64,000 nucleotides of DNA from Acanthacorydalis orientalis (GCA_034766995.1 CM068313.1:22065012-22129011); one strand, 5' to 3'. Counted from the first letter of the stretch, positions 1-12,609 are shown. Numbers and translations are program-made. Notes: generated by a model not told the origin, from the letters alone.

Positions 1-146
1 CAACTAGTTATTTTAAATGAATCTTAATTTATTAAAATATTATTTTTTTATGTAATGAAATTAATCACAATGAGCAGCTTAATTAACAAATAGAGTAAGC
101 TGAATAAATAACTAAATATTGGTAAACTGTTTTTGTATCTTTACAG

Positions 147-326
147 GGAAGATGTACTCATCTTCTTCATTCTATCTACCGACATTACATCCTACCGTGG
201 AAGATCAAGTGGAGCTTGCTCGTAGAATTTCACATTCTCTCAGCGATATAAGCAATCAACAAAGTAAAGGACAGAGCATGTATGTGAATCGCAAGAAACG
301 TTCTGTCAAGTGGGTTCACGGAGACC
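147..326 (+). CDS. Exon 1 in window, CG1674/synaptopodin-like gene
   Basis: Follows a TTTACAG acceptor and ends at the donor GTATGT (327). The first in-frame Met is at 152. It encodes [15 protein letters not shown], a charged helix-like segment ([15 protein letters not shown]), and the first basic motif with KRSVKWV. The final C (326) is the first base of a Gln codon completed in the next exon. Confidence 0.75.
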
Positions 327-2109
327 GTATGTAATATTTATTTTTTTATGAATAATTAGAAATTAATAATTATAGGTTTATTTCGAAAATAGGTGTTACT
401 AAGGTCTTGTAGTTATTTTTTTCTAATAACAATGTTTATAAAATTATTATGGATTGTAAGTGAATCATTGTACTGTTACTCTTCAATTAAAAATAGAATA
501 TATAAATATTTTTGTACATTAAATGATGATCAACATTTTTTAAATTATATATTAGTAACGTTACACATTCATGTATAGATCTATTAAATTATAATAAAAT
601 AATATATATTCAAAATTAGTATAGAGTAAAAATATTAAAATAGTTGTAGACGAAGAACATAATTTCTATTTTTAATTTAATAAAAATAACTATGAGCTAT
701 AATTAAAATTATTCGCTGAATTAGAATGAAACTATGCGGAAAATAAGTTCTGGACATAAAACTCTTTTATTATCACATAAAAATTAATTAAAAGTTAATG
801 AAGAACATTTTCTTTTCTTTAATTAAATATTTTCACATCATATAAGTAAATCTTTCTCCTAATTTCTGTTTCAAAAAGATTTCTATTAATAAGGGTATAT
901 ATTGATTTTTTTTAAGAATTACATATTTCTTCGCGGTCTTTTTTCTTAAAATCTATTAATATTGTTTTATTATAAGTATTCGGTTGGTAGGAAAATAATT
1001 GCGGTTTCGTTTTATGAATTCTAACCTTAATTTTTTTCATTGAAAGTGTCATTTCATCGTATTCATGCTAATATCATTTTAAAGTGCATTTTTCGGTCTG
1101 TATTTTGGTAAAATCGACTTTGGTTTTATCAGTAATTTTGATTCAAATTGAACTATTGAATTAAAAATGAAAAAGAAGCAAATAAGAGAAATTTTTATGA
1201 GTTCAAAATGGGTGGTAAAGCAACAGACACTGTTCGTAAAATAAACGATGCTTTTGATGTGGGAATTGTTAAGGAACAATGATGCAACGGTGGTTTCAAA
1301 AATTTCGTGCTAGGGACAAGAGTCTTGAAAATGAAGGTCGCGGAGGTCCTTCTTCAATTCATAACGACCAACTGAAGGCGTTAATTGAATCAGAATCACA
1401 CACAACAATTCGAGAGCTTGCACAAAAGTTAGGCGTTAGTCATCCAACAGTTCTGGACTATTTAAAACCGCTTTAATTAAAAAAATGTATATACATTTGA
1501 AGGTCATAAACCGCAATTATTTTTCTACCAACCATATATATATATATATATATATATAAATTTATGTACGTATTATATGTATGTGTATATAGGAACATAA
1601 ACTGCGAATTGTTAAAATATGCTGCAGTCTGTTATAAAATAAGTTTATAATCCACACGTTACATTAGAATACTGAAATTATTATTTTGTAATTAGGTTAA
1701 AGTATATTTTTGGCTACGCACATAATTCTATTAGTGGCGTATGTATATGTTTGTTCAAGAAATAGAACAAATATATTCTCAACTTTCAAAAGCCTATTGA
1801 CAAGTGTTCACATCTGTTCTATTCATTATATCACCGTTTACACAAAAATCAATTAATTAATGTAATCATCTATGACTTTAGTCTAATTTATTTAATCTTT
1901 TGCATTTCCTCTGTCGCCTTTACTCTAACTTTCAGAACGACTATGAGTTACTGTGGAAAATATGTACGTTTTCATAACATTCGGCTATTTTTGTTCGCGG
2001 AACGTTCAGATAGTTGCTTAATGTTTTGGTCACAGATGAGCTGTTGTTGGACACATTAAAAATATTTATTAGCTTAAAAAAATAAAAATATATTTAAGAC
2101 ATTTATATA

Positions 2110-2166
<57 letters not shown>

Positions 2167-3253
2167 GTTAGAACAAATTTACATTAAGAAAAAAAACGCT
2201 CTATATTCTGTATTCTAATTTTCAAATTAAAAAGCTGAAAGTAAGTTCAATTATTATCAGTTGATATTTTTAGTTATAACAACAATTCGCAAGACATAAT
2301 AGAAAATTAATTTAAATGGTTTATTTTATGTATTACATTTTTAATTAACATTTAATATACAATGTTTAATAAAACCATTAAACACATCATTTTATTAAAT
2401 GTAAATTTATTTGTTTTTTTTTTAAAAAAAAAAACGAAACATTACATACACATACTTTGTGATTGTTTTTACTTTTCAATTTGTTACAACTACTTTAAAG
2501 TATCGAGGAACGTTTTAAGCGTATTTAAAAAATATCCTTTTAATTACTGATATATAAATATTTCGTTTTAGAAATCAACGGAAATGTTCCTCCTACACCT
2601 GATACTAATATACAGGCTGGTTTCGATGAAAACAAACCTAAACTTAAATTGGTTATGGATCCTCGAGGCCAGATACAAGATCTGTATAGTCTCAAAAAAC
2701 AAGGATATAACGTAGAACCAGCTGCTCTCAGTCCTGATATTTGCATGGACATTGTTCGAAGTTTAAATGCAACTACAGGCAAAGGTAAAGTTAAATAGTA
2801 CTACTCACGCGATTAAATTTTATTCATGAATGTAAGTTTCTAACTAATGGGAACTAATTTATTATTGATTGCATTTTCAATTAAAATAAAACTATGAAAT
2901 CGATCCAATTACTTAATGAGAATAATATACCTTATCTAAAGCCAAATTTCAGAATAAATAATGCCTTATTATACCGATCAATACGTTTGAACACATGTTA
3001 TTGTTTTAGGAGCCGAGCTTTTCGCCAAGAGACGAAAGCGATCAGAAAAGTGGGTCGTAGGAGAGAATACCACTACTTCTTCATCTGAATATTCTTCGAT
3101 GACTACTACTAATCAATCAACGGTCACTCCTCTTCCACCATTGACATCTGCACCAAAACCTTACGGCAGTGTGCTACCACCTGTCAGTTATTTGCAAGGA
3201 TCTACTGAAAGAGTACAGCACACTCAAAAATTGGATGAAATTCAGGTAGTTTT

Positions 3254-3314
<61 letters not shown>

Positions 3315-6300
3315 ATTTATTTAATGAACATGACACATATTTGTTCCTTCTTTAATATGCAGATTATAGTTAACCAAATAGTCAAAATGGTTTAAATGTC
3401 TTTTTGTATATATTTATATAAAAATATAAAATTTATAGCAAAGATTCACGCAACCTCGACTAAAACTAATCAAATCCCCATGGGAGGCTGCACTGGAGAC
3501 CGGATCTGTTGACGCTGCGTTTCAAGAAATGCCGCCAGTGTTTTCAACCACCGGTTTCAGCTCATTACAACCGTCATACGAAACTACAACGAATTCATAC
3601 GAATCAAAAATGAATTCATACGAGTCAACAATTAAACCTAACACGCCGACGTGGACGGCAACAACGAATTATGTAAATAACAGTTATCAAATGAACACAA
3701 GCAATACTACAACAGAAACATACAATTCGTACAACAGTAACACTCAGAAAACACAACAGAAAGTGTTCGCACAGAGTCCATCGTACAATAGTAGCAGTGT
3801 GAACCGTATTGTACAAAATTTACAAAAAGGGTCAACGAGCAATCAAAATGTTTACAAACCAGCGTTTCCTACAGGTTGGAGCTCAAATGTCAATACCTCC
3901 AAGCCAGCAAATTATGGTAAGTAGTATTCTTTGAACTTTCTTCCTGTATCTCTTTTTTAAGTAGATTTTGAGAATAGATAGATGTAAGCGTAATTATATG
4001 ACTAATTGAGAAATCTTTGGTGAAAAAATCGAACTATAATTTTTAAAATGAAAATATGTTCACGTTTTACAAATGAAAAAAAAATGCTACATCTTACTTA
4101 AGTTATGAAAATATATTTTTTAAATTAATTTATCTTAAATAAAATGATAATTTTTATTTAGAAGTATATTTTTTTATATGACACCTTTACTATTTACTTT
4201 AGTTCAAAATAACAAAATGTTTGATTGGCATAATGTGATTTTCATATTGTCTCGTGTACTCTGTAAAAATTATGAATTTTTGTTTTTATTTAAGTAATGT
4301 TTACAATTATATACGTTTTGTATGTGATATTGTTTTTAAGACGACATGGAAAAATAAGAATCTACAAAACGAACATTTTCACAAATTATTTATTGCAAAT
4401 GAATTTCTTTCATCTTAGCTTCTTAACATGCACAGGTTATGTCAGCTCGCCCACTAAACCAACAACATCTAATGACTTAGCTAGTACGCCAATCGCTTCG
4501 CAACAACCCAATTCTTTAACAGCCAGCGAAAATCTTATCCAAACACCACAATTACCTGACCCGAATATCCTTGATACATCATTCAATTCGATTGATAAAC
4601 CAGAAACAGAATATGTTTTACAAATGGAAACAGACGCTGTTATTGTTGATCCGAGCAAAGAAGATGAAGAAAACGTTTCTCAAACAGTGATAGATCAAAA
4701 AATAACTGAAAGAACGAAATGCACAGAACAAATAAATAGTTATGAAAATAATATTCAAAATCTAACCAATGATAATTTATTAAATTCTGTTCAAAAAACA
4801 TATGAAATTTCAAATGCGAAAGAGTTTATACCAGACAAAATGGAATTATCTACAGAGAAATGTACGAAAGTCGAAGAAACAAGTAATGTAGTCAGTTTTA
4901 ATGACTCCATGATTACCGAGAAGACAACAGAAATTCAACAAAAAGAAGTTCAGAAAAATGCGAGCATTAAAGAAAATACAACAAATGAAAAAATAAGTAA
5001 TGGTATCGATAATTATCAAGTTGGTAGTATTGAAAATACAGGTATAAATAATAATGGTTATTATGAAGAATCAATGACTGTAAAACAAGAAAAATCTAGC
5101 GAAGAATCAAATACAAAAATTGAAAGTAACGTTCAAGAAAAATTCAATCAAAACGTTCCATCAATGTACAGTGAACAGAAAGAACAATCGTTTAAAGAAA
5201 AGTTAGAAAATTATTACTCACCAGCGAAATCTTTTCAAAGTCCATATCAAACAAGTTTCAGTGTCGATGAGAAAATTAAAGAAAGTTATGCATCGAAAGT
5301 TGAAAAAATGGATTTTGTGCCTTTTATTCCGAAAGAAACAGCGGCCATATCACAATTATCTGAGAATAAATTTGAAGAAAACCAAGAATATAAATCAACA
5401 CACATTGATCAGTCCAATTCAACGTACTGCGAATCACGAGAAGATTCTGAAATGGCAGTTATTATGCAAAGTGTCGATAGTAATAATATAGACAGTAACT
5501 TAGCACAAATGGGAACTGGAAAACTCACCCCAAAACTTTTCACTAAACCACCTGAAGCTGTAATTGGAGCCAGACCATTATTCGGCGGATTAGATATAAA
5601 TAATGAACTGAAAAGTAAACTTGGCATTAAACAGAATTTGGAATCAAGTATATTGTCTGGCAGCGAATATGCATCCGATATGATTTCGACTGATTCCCAG
5701 TCGTCATTGAATCAATCAGTAACGAAACAACATAAAAAACAAATTATCAAAGAGGAAAAGACGACATTAAGTGAAACTAAACAAAAAGTCAAATATGAAA
5801 ATATAACGGCGCCACAGTTCGATCATCCTATAACACCTTCGAAGATCTTACCTATCGAACCGATCAAAGAAGGATTACCAGAAAATATCCTATACTACAA
5901 TAAAAAAATTGCAAACGATCTCATTCAACCAGATGTACCAGAAAACGTTTTAATTAATACCCAAAATGTTCAGAAACAATATCAAAGTAATAGTTATATG
6001 GAAAACGTGAAGACATCGGACGTTGTAAGCACACAGAAACAGCTTTTTGAAGAAAGCAACGTAATGCGAACAGAACAAATTCAAAAGGAATATTTTAAGA
6101 AAACATCTGGAGTTCTTCAAGAAGAGTTTAGCCAGAGTGATAAAAAAGAAATTGTTTCTAATTCAATCTCGCAAGTCAAAGAAGAAGAAGAAGAATATCA
6201 ACCAGTGCCAATAAAATCGCTTATAAAAGCTTTCGAGGATAATTCAAGACCTGTGATGAGATATAAACAAATCCGTGAACCAATGAGTGGAATGATACAA

Positions 6301-6971
6301 GAAAATCTTTCGCATAAAACAAGTATGTCGTCCAGTAGTATTCAAAGTGATGTACATTACGAACCAAATAAAATACCCTCCATGGAAAACATGTCACAAA
6401 CATCATCGAAACAATCGGTTTCTGTTACGAATGTGAATGAGGCACAAACAAAAACATTACAAAACGAACCGGTGATGCCAGCAGAAAACACAACAAACAG
6501 ATATTACATTGCGAATGCGTCGGTTAAAAGCCGCTGCTTTTATCCCGAAGACGTGGTGGAAATTCAAGAAACTAGTACCACAGAGAGTTCGATGATGAAA
6601 ACAGAACAAACGAAAACAGAAACGACTGAATTTGTCTCCTCGGTAGATGAATCGCATATATCGAAAGCGTCTGCTGAAAAAATGTTTAAAGAACAATTAG
6701 AAAAATACGAAAAATGTTCCTCTTCCTCTAAACGCTTAACATCCTCAGAATCCTTAGCTGGAACAGCGAGAACACTTGGTAATTTATTTGTTTTTGAATT
6801 GAAAATGATTTTTTAGATTTTTTGTGGTTTTCAATACTTCCCTTTTGGACTTTTCCGTTGTGTGATTTGTTCATTCTAGATATTTCTAGTGATTTAAGTT
6901 TTTTTTTAATAAAAAATAGTCATTTGAAAATCTTTCTATACAAGTATTATAAAACATTTATGTGAATTTGA

Positions 6972-7027
<56 letters not shown>

Positions 7028-8919
7028 AAGTAGTAAATACCTTTTTCTGAGAATAAATTAAGAACCAAAAAAATAAAATTTCATCTCAAAGAATAAAATG
7101 TTATTTTCATACAATTTTTTTTTGATTTTCAATTTAGAAAAAAATAATCTGATATTTTTTAATGCAGCATGTTTTGTATGTGTGTTTTTTTTTCTCCATT
7201 TTATTTTTGTTACTGCTTTTTTTGTTGAATACTAATCTTTATTTTGCTATTATTTAACATGTATTTTAATTATGCAATGCATATGAAAATAACATGAAAA
7301 ATTATACGTGTGAAAAAAATAAATATTCAAATTCATTTAATAGTTTGGAAAGGTATTTAGGAATCAATATAAAAAAATTAAATTAGGTTAGAAAATTTAT
7401 AAATCTTGTATTTTGTTCATAGCAGCAGGAATTTTATATACAGAGAAACAAATTTGTTGAAAAAGTAGTATTTTTCCATTTTTTGAATCTAATAATTGAA
7501 CAGTTAATTTTTGAATTTTTCATAAAAAAATTATGTATGAATAAATATTTATTTGCTGGATAAAAAAATCGCAGTTAAACAAAATTCAAATTTATTTAAT
7601 TACTACATCATTGAGACAAATTTGTCGAAGATTTTATAAAATATAAATATTAATGGATATATAATGTATGTACGTATTATAAATATTAATAATGTGTTAT
7701 GAATATTCAAATTTTATAAATGATATCAATAAAAAACGCATTTAAAACTGTTTCGTAGATTCAACTTTTCATTGTTTGAATAATTTAAAATATTTCGGTG
7801 AAAACAATTTAACAAGAAAAAAAATAAAATAATTTAGTTATTTATTAAGTCGATTAAAAAGCGACATTAATTTTAATAATTTTATAAATTGAAAATACTG
7901 ATTTATGTATTTAATAATTTGTTCTGCTCGCGATAAAATTGGTTCCATATAATGATAGTGTATAATCTTGAAAATTGTTAATGATTGAAAAAATATTTTC
8001 GTGTTAAATGTGTAGTTGGTGTAATATATAAATTGCATACGTTCACAAATGTATGTTATTTATTTTTGAAGTGAAACTTCTTCTTAAATCGTTGTGCGTC
8101 GCGAAACCCGAGCTGTAATTTCATTCGTGACGGACGTGCAACGGAAGTGACGCACAGCGCACAAATGAACAGCCGATAAGATATGGAACTACTATCGATG
8201 CCACCTTTCAAAGATACCTTGATATATTAGAATCTAAGTTGATAGATTAAAATCTAATTTTTAACTTATTTCAGCTATCACAAAGCTATTGTTTCATTTT
8301 TAGAGAATTCTCCTATAAATGTTATAATTGATCGATATAATTGATGTAACTGAAATGACAGTGACATAAAAAGTAACACTAACGAAAACATGTAAATCGA
8401 ATACACCAAAAAATACTCTGATAATATTATAATTGCTCCCTTAAATTTTATAAATTAATTCTTCTAATTCAACTATACATTTTATCGATACATCCTTTAT
8501 GCATCTTTCAATTATGAAAAAAATAAACGTAGTAAATTTAAATGATAATGCTACCGAATAAAAGAAGTTTCACTTCGAACGTGCTGATCCTATGAACTAC
8601 CCCACATATTTTTTTTAAAAATATTAATTTAATATTGTAGTTAATTGATTTGACCGTATTGTTTCTATCATTTCTCATAGGCTCGAAAGATTACTCTACT
8701 CCTCTAACACTGGCTCCTTTGCCACCACAAAGCTTATCGTCGACTGCGTCAGTACCTTCAACGCTAACACCACAACCAAGCCCTCGATTCGATTTATCAG
8801 GCCTCAACAACTATAATACTGCAGCACGTGGATGGAACCAAAATAGCCAGTTCTACAGGCCAGTTACGTTTGACAGCGCTAGAACTTTACCAAAGAATAT
8901 GGTCTATACCGATTTTTAA
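147..8919 (+). CDS. Synaptopodin-2/CG1674-like muscle scaffold protein (3' six exons, 5' end outside window)
   Basis: Six exons (147-326, 2572-2784, 3010-3245, 3439-3916, 4436-6778, 8681-8919) join with GT-AG introns. Every phase matches, and the open frame gives 1227 residues from Met152 to the stop. Visible features: a short ordered segment rich in His/Leu/Arg; two copies of a basic motif ([13 protein letters not shown] and [14 protein letters not shown]); a Pro-rich stretch with [31 protein letters not shown]; a very long Lys/Glu/Gln/Ser/Thr-rich exon that looks disordered; and a C-terminus with [14 protein letters not shown]. From memory the layout resembles insect CG1674 and vertebrate synaptopodin-2 family proteins, which bind actin/alpha-actinin at muscle Z-discs. 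No PDZ domain is visible; if present it would lie upstream. The acceptor at 145-146 shows an exon precedes the window, although Met152 could also be a start in a short isoform. An alternative is a Zasp-like Z-disc protein. The gene structure is firm; the family name is moderately sure. Confidence 0.7.
982..1533 (+). mobile_element. Internally deleted mariner element (MITE), copy A
   Basis: The terminal inverted repeats are about 26 bp. The left begins GGTTGGTAGGAAAATAATTG at 982; the right is its near-perfect reverse complement ending ...CTACCAACC at 1533. Inside is the start of a mariner transposase: an ATG near 1208, then a helix-turn-helix region with [18 protein letters not shown] ending near 1476. 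An early stop (about 1280) shows a frameshift relative to copy B. The DDD catalytic part is missing, and the coding part joins straight to the 3' terminal segment. The right end abuts a (TA)n tract. Cecropia/Hsmar1-like mariner is my family guess from the N-terminal sequence. Confidence 0.85.
1208..1476 (+). pseudogene. Mariner transposase N-terminal fragment
   Basis: About 90 codons of a mariner DNA-binding domain. The start [18 protein letters not shown] lies in one frame, and [19 protein letters not shown]...[11 protein letters not shown] continues in another after a stop at about 1279. It has no catalytic residues and cannot be functional. The homologous minus-strand stretch at 25700-25963 is intact over the same break. 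Confidence 0.75.
2114..2164. repeat. (TA)n microsatellite
   Basis: About 50 bp of uninterrupted TA within intron 1 of the CG1674-like gene. Confidence 0.95.
2572..2784 (+). CDS. Exon 2 in window, CG1674/synaptopodin-like gene
   Basis: Acceptor TTTTAG before 2572 and donor GTAAAG at 2785. Encodes [17 protein letters not shown], then [18 protein letters not shown] and [19 protein letters not shown]. Phase 1 on entry closes a Gln codon with exon 1. The dense ordered sequence contrasts with the later disordered exon and looks like a conserved core segment. Confidence 0.85.
3010..3245 (+). CDS. Exon 3 in window, CG1674/synaptopodin-like gene
   Basis: Acceptor TTTTAG before 3010 and donor at 3246. 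Begins with the second basic motif ([17 protein letters not shown]), followed by a Ser/Thr linker, then a Pro-rich region with [15 protein letters not shown] and a charged end ([12 protein letters not shown]). The basic motif parallels that of exon 1. Ends in phase 0. Confidence 0.85.
3261..3311. repeat. (TA)n microsatellite in a 193-bp intron
   Basis: About 50 bp of TA occupying a quarter of the short intron 3246-3438, starting 15 bp after the donor. Confidence 0.95.
3439..3916 (+). CDS. Exon 4 in window, CG1674/synaptopodin-like gene
   Basis: Acceptor TTATAG, donor GTAAGT at 3917. Opens with [20 protein letters not shown] and [15 protein letters not shown], a compact motif that reads like a conserved block. 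It then becomes Ser/Thr/Asn/Tyr-rich low complexity with repeated SYE(S/T) units around 3590-3630. No globular domain is seen in the second half. Confidence 0.85.
3917..4435 (+). other. Intron 4 of the CG1674-like gene
   Basis: Plain A+T-rich intron. The frame stays open upstream from 4297, but the acceptor at 4434-4435 and phase matching show the coding exon starts at 4436. Confidence 0.6.
4436..6778 (+). CDS. Exon 5 (giant disordered exon), CG1674/synaptopodin-like gene
   Basis: A 2343-bp exon (781 codons) with acceptor CACAG and donor GTAATT at 6779. It is strongly biased to Lys, Glu, Gln, Ser, Thr and Asn, with few hydrophobic residues, as expected of a disordered linker. Denser islands stand out: around 5521-5640 ([34 protein letters not shown]), 5812-5955 ([20 protein letters not shown]), 6181-6285 (an acidic run, then [20 protein letters not shown]) and 6523-6560 ([12 protein letters not shown]). 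These are candidate binding motifs. Confidence 0.85.
6978..7023. repeat. (TA)n microsatellite
   Basis: About 45 bp of TA in the last intron of the CG1674-like gene. Confidence 0.95.
8068..8576. mobile_element. MITE with GAAGTGAAACTTCTT termini
   Basis: GAAGTGAAACTTCTT at 8068-8082 and its exact reverse complement AAGAAGTTTCACTTC at 8562-8576 bracket 509 bp with no coding potential. The first 150 bp inside are clearly GC-richer and CpG-containing (for example GTGCGTCGCGAAACCCG near 8092). I could not see a clear target-site duplication, so the superfamily is open. Confidence 0.6.
8681..8919 (+). CDS. Terminal exon, CG1674/synaptopodin-like gene
   Basis: Acceptor TCTCATAG; coding to TAA at 8917-8919. 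Encodes a Pro/Ser/Thr/Leu-rich stretch ([18 protein letters not shown]), then [27 protein letters not shown] and the C-terminus NMVYTDF. The GWxQ...YRPVTF ending is compact and likely conserved. Confidence 0.85.
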
Positions 8920-8929
8920 ATATTTTAAG

Positions 8930-8934
<5 letters not shown>

Positions 8935-8984
<50 letters not shown>
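8935..8984. repeat. (TA)n microsatellite in the 3' UTR
   Basis: TA tract starting about 15 bp after the stop codon, so probably transcribed in the 3' UTR. Confidence 0.9.
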
Positions 8985-8987
<3 letters not shown>

Positions 8988-9184
8988 AAAAGAATATATA
9001 TATAACACTTTAAATATCCATTACTGTTATAACAATTCAGTAATGGGTACATTATTGTTTTATGATAAATAAGAATAATCAATGAATAAGAAGAAATTCT
9101 GTATTTATATTTTATTATTTACTTAAAATATCGGTGCTTTATTGAAAAAAATACTATGAAACTTAAATGTGCGACACAACAAAA

Positions 9185-9190
9185 AATAAA
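9185..9190 (+). promoter_or_regulatory. Possible poly(A) signal AATAAA
   Basis: AATAAA 266 bp after the stop of the CG1674-like gene. In such A+T-rich DNA the hexamer is frequent by chance. Confidence 0.3.
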
Positions 9191-9214
9191 TACTATTTTC
9201 TATTAAAATAAAAA

Positions 9215-9256
<42 letters not shown>

Positions 9257-12061
9257 AAAAACATCTATTTATAAAGAAAGAACAATATGATCAAACAATA
9301 AATCAATTGTTCTTCTCTTATAAGAAAAATATAATTGTTATTTATTAAAATACTTGTTTCGATTTAAAATCAATGATTATATACTCCATTCTAATTACTA
9401 TCTGCTGCATATCACTCATTAAATAGATTTCATTAAAATATCGTTTCTTTTTTAATAAACGTCACATTGCGTTTTATAAAGGGTTGTAGACATTTGAATT
9501 GAAATCTAGTATTTTTTTGTATTATAAAAATAATTTTAAAAACGTTTAAAATGTATTGAATTATACTTGCTATTACAGCTGTTAGGAAATAAGCAAATCT
9601 ACAATATAAGAGGCATTATTGTGTACTTGAATTGTTATTGTTTACGTTACTTTTTGTTAATTTGTATTGAGTTACATAAGTACCATATTAATTTATGCTG
9701 TTATATATATACTAATTACTTTATTTGTTACAAATTAATCTGTAAATAAGCTTTTATTTATTTTATTTGTTATAATTTCTTTTTTTAGATCGTTTCGATT
9801 TTTTTCAAAATTATTGTTTTTCATTCACCGCATATAGAAACAACTGAGATTGAATGAAATAGTTGAATTAAATCTTTTTCTCTTAATGGTTTGTTGTGAA
9901 AACATAAAATTAAGACATAACGGTGAATAGAGTTACTGATGATTTGAGATTTAAATATTTGAAGAGATTGAGATGATTTTTTTTTTATAATTTATATAGT
10001 TACACTTTATTCTACAAGTGCCCTTACGTTTAATCCAGCCAATATGCAAGACAATAAAAAAATAAATAGTTTAAGTGCTTCAAACAATTATAATTTCAAT
10101 TCAATCCGATTGACCGGATCGATATTCGAGGTTATGATTTGTTATCTAGTAAATCGCTGTGTGTAGTTACATATCATATAATATCGTCTATTTTAACTGG
10201 TATAACTTAATTATACATTAATATATATATACACATATGTTTTCATATGTTCGCCTTTTTTGGGCAGCTCATTTTCTCAATAATGCGAATATTTCGAGTT
10301 GAAGAGAATTATTAATCACAAACGTATGTCAGGTGCATTGATGAGAAAACGAAAATAAAGTTTCCACCGCACCGTTTCTTGTATTTTCTACCAAATCATC
10401 TTTCGTGCTTATATTTTTGTCTACTCTATAATAATAGCAAATAGGAATGAACAATATATTTTTGACGTTCAGTATATAAATATATATATTTTTTTCGGTA
10501 GAGTAGTTCAATGATGTTGATATTTCAAGAAAACATTACTTTATCTTTACATTCAGACGATCCATGATTGTACATCGTTATATTATTGTATGTATGCTTG
10601 TATATTCACTTAAAAAATAAAATCTTATTTGCACTGTTAATGAGTTGTTTTCTTTATTTCGTTGTTTATGCAGACACAAACACTGTGTGTCAATTTAAAT
10701 ATTACAATCTATTTAAACAATAAATCACTATTAGATTAATGCGGTTTATACGCTATTGTTTTCTTAAATAAAATACACTTAATTATTTTAATACAATTGT
10801 CCAATTTACACAATAATTTGCTTAAACCTTTTCGTTTTTATTAATACTGGTACCTTCCTATTAATCAAATATAAATTGCAATAATTTATTAAATATGTAA
10901 AATAATATTTTTTTTATAAAAAATATATGTACATTTTATAATATAATTTATTTTTTTTATTTCTGCATAATGAATTAAAAATATATTTAAATTTTTTGAA
11001 ACAGACTTCGCCAATCTTTATAATAATTATTAGAAAAAATATCATAGACAAAAATGTACATTTCGAAATATATTTATTGTATTATTAAAAAAAATCTAGG
11101 CTGTTTTATATAAATTAAAAACTACTTTACCTATTTTCAACACTAACAGATTTAAGAAGTTTTATTTCCATAACGTAATTAATACATCAAGCTAAGTTTC
11201 TTAAATAACTGTCATGGCGTCTTGTGAATGCGAACGTCCGTTTTAAGTAGTGTTAATTAAAATTAGACTTATTTATAAAAAAAACGAGAACATCATTTCC
11301 TTGACCTGTCCCGACAATCCAACAGACAATGCGGGGGCTATTATATGAGGTCAAGCTACTTGAACAATCATTTAAAAACTTCAAAATGCGTTTAAATTGT
11401 AGACAATTATGATGTATGTGATAATCATCATCAGTTTTTAAATCAGTTGTAAAAATGACGACATTATTATTGATTCCTGTGACGTGTGTATGAAATGTGA
11501 CTCATAATGGCACGAAAGCAAAATAATACCAGGAGGGTTAATTTCAAAGTTGCACCGCAGCGTAAGACGATGTGTACTTTTTATTTGCATTACGTCAATA
11601 GCAAAAACTAGTGTTTTTTTTTTTTGCAATTTAATGTCAATATTTTTACAAGAACATAAAATATATCCATTGTATGTGTATATAAATAATTCATTTATAA
11701 TTTATTCAGTAAACACATTATTCATTTAATAAGTTCTAGAAAACACTTTGTATATAAATATATATCTTGTAAATAAATTACTTGCAAAAACACTCATTGA
11801 CAGTTTTTTTCTATTAGGGTTATAGATAATGCAAATAATATATATATATATATATATACAAATGCACGTGTATAAATAAAAACATATAAATATATGAAAT
11901 TATTAAATAGTTACTATTATTTTATCTTCCGGTGTATCCATTGTTTATAGCTATTTCATTAGAGTTCTTGAGGCTACTGTTCTTTATCCTTTGTTATCTA
12001 CAACGGAATTCGACTTTCAAGGATTAGTAACAAACAATTATACTGATCAATTTTCATAATG

Positions 12062-12118
<57 letters not shown>

Positions 12119-12524
12119 CATATATATTAATGTACTTTTTATAATAATTTTTATTTCAAATTAGCTGTTTTTAATATTTAACCTGCGTATTCCTGTATGT
12201 TTCAAATATTTCTAATGTTTTATTATTATTAATGTCTACAAAATCATATTAAGAGTAATATTTTGAAGGAAAATTTTTAATTGCATTAATGTAATCGATT
12301 ATCAGTAAATAATTTATCAAAAACTTCAAAAAAGTATAGACAATCAATAACTAATTATTAATATTCAATGTATATTTTCTACATTTTTTAAAAAATTAGA
12401 ATGTAATAATTGGAATCATTTTATGTAAAAAATTATTTTTTCAGTAATTGTAATGGATATTTTGTTTATCTATTAAAAAATACACTAAACAATTAGAAAA
12501 TTCATTTAGAAAACGTGTTATATA

Positions 12525-12545
12525 TACATACATATATATATATAC

Positions 12546-12606
<61 letters not shown>
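12525..12606. repeat. Compound (TA)n/(TACATA)n microsatellite
   Basis: About 80 bp of TA with interspersed TACA units. Confidence 0.9.

Positions 12607-12609
<3 letters not shown>

Larger units (their letters stand above)
327..2571 (+). other. Intron 1 of the CG1674-like gene
   Basis: A+T-rich intron carrying a mariner MITE (982-1533) and a (TA)n tract at 2114-2164. No other coding or RNA signal is seen. Confidence 0.6.
6779..8680 (+). other. Intron 5 (last intron) of the CG1674-like gene
   Basis: Contains a (TA)n tract at 6978-7023 and the inverted-repeat element 8068-8576; otherwise A+T-rich without visible signals. Confidence 0.6.

Noticed and set aside
1079..1279. Minus-strand 66-codon frame with RPKNAL end, and its relative at 25965-26165 (+)
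   Set aside because: Both are antisense to the leader of the same mariner MITE; their similarity reflects shared transposon DNA, not a gene.
4437..6696. Minus-strand and +2 frames within the giant exon of the CG1674-like gene
   Set aside because: Shadow frames caused by the long exon; composition is that of antisense coding.
11310..11360. TTGACCT ... AGGTCAA inverted half-sites 45 bp apart
   Set aside because: Spacing is too wide for a known nuclear-receptor dimer site; two 7-mers may be chance.
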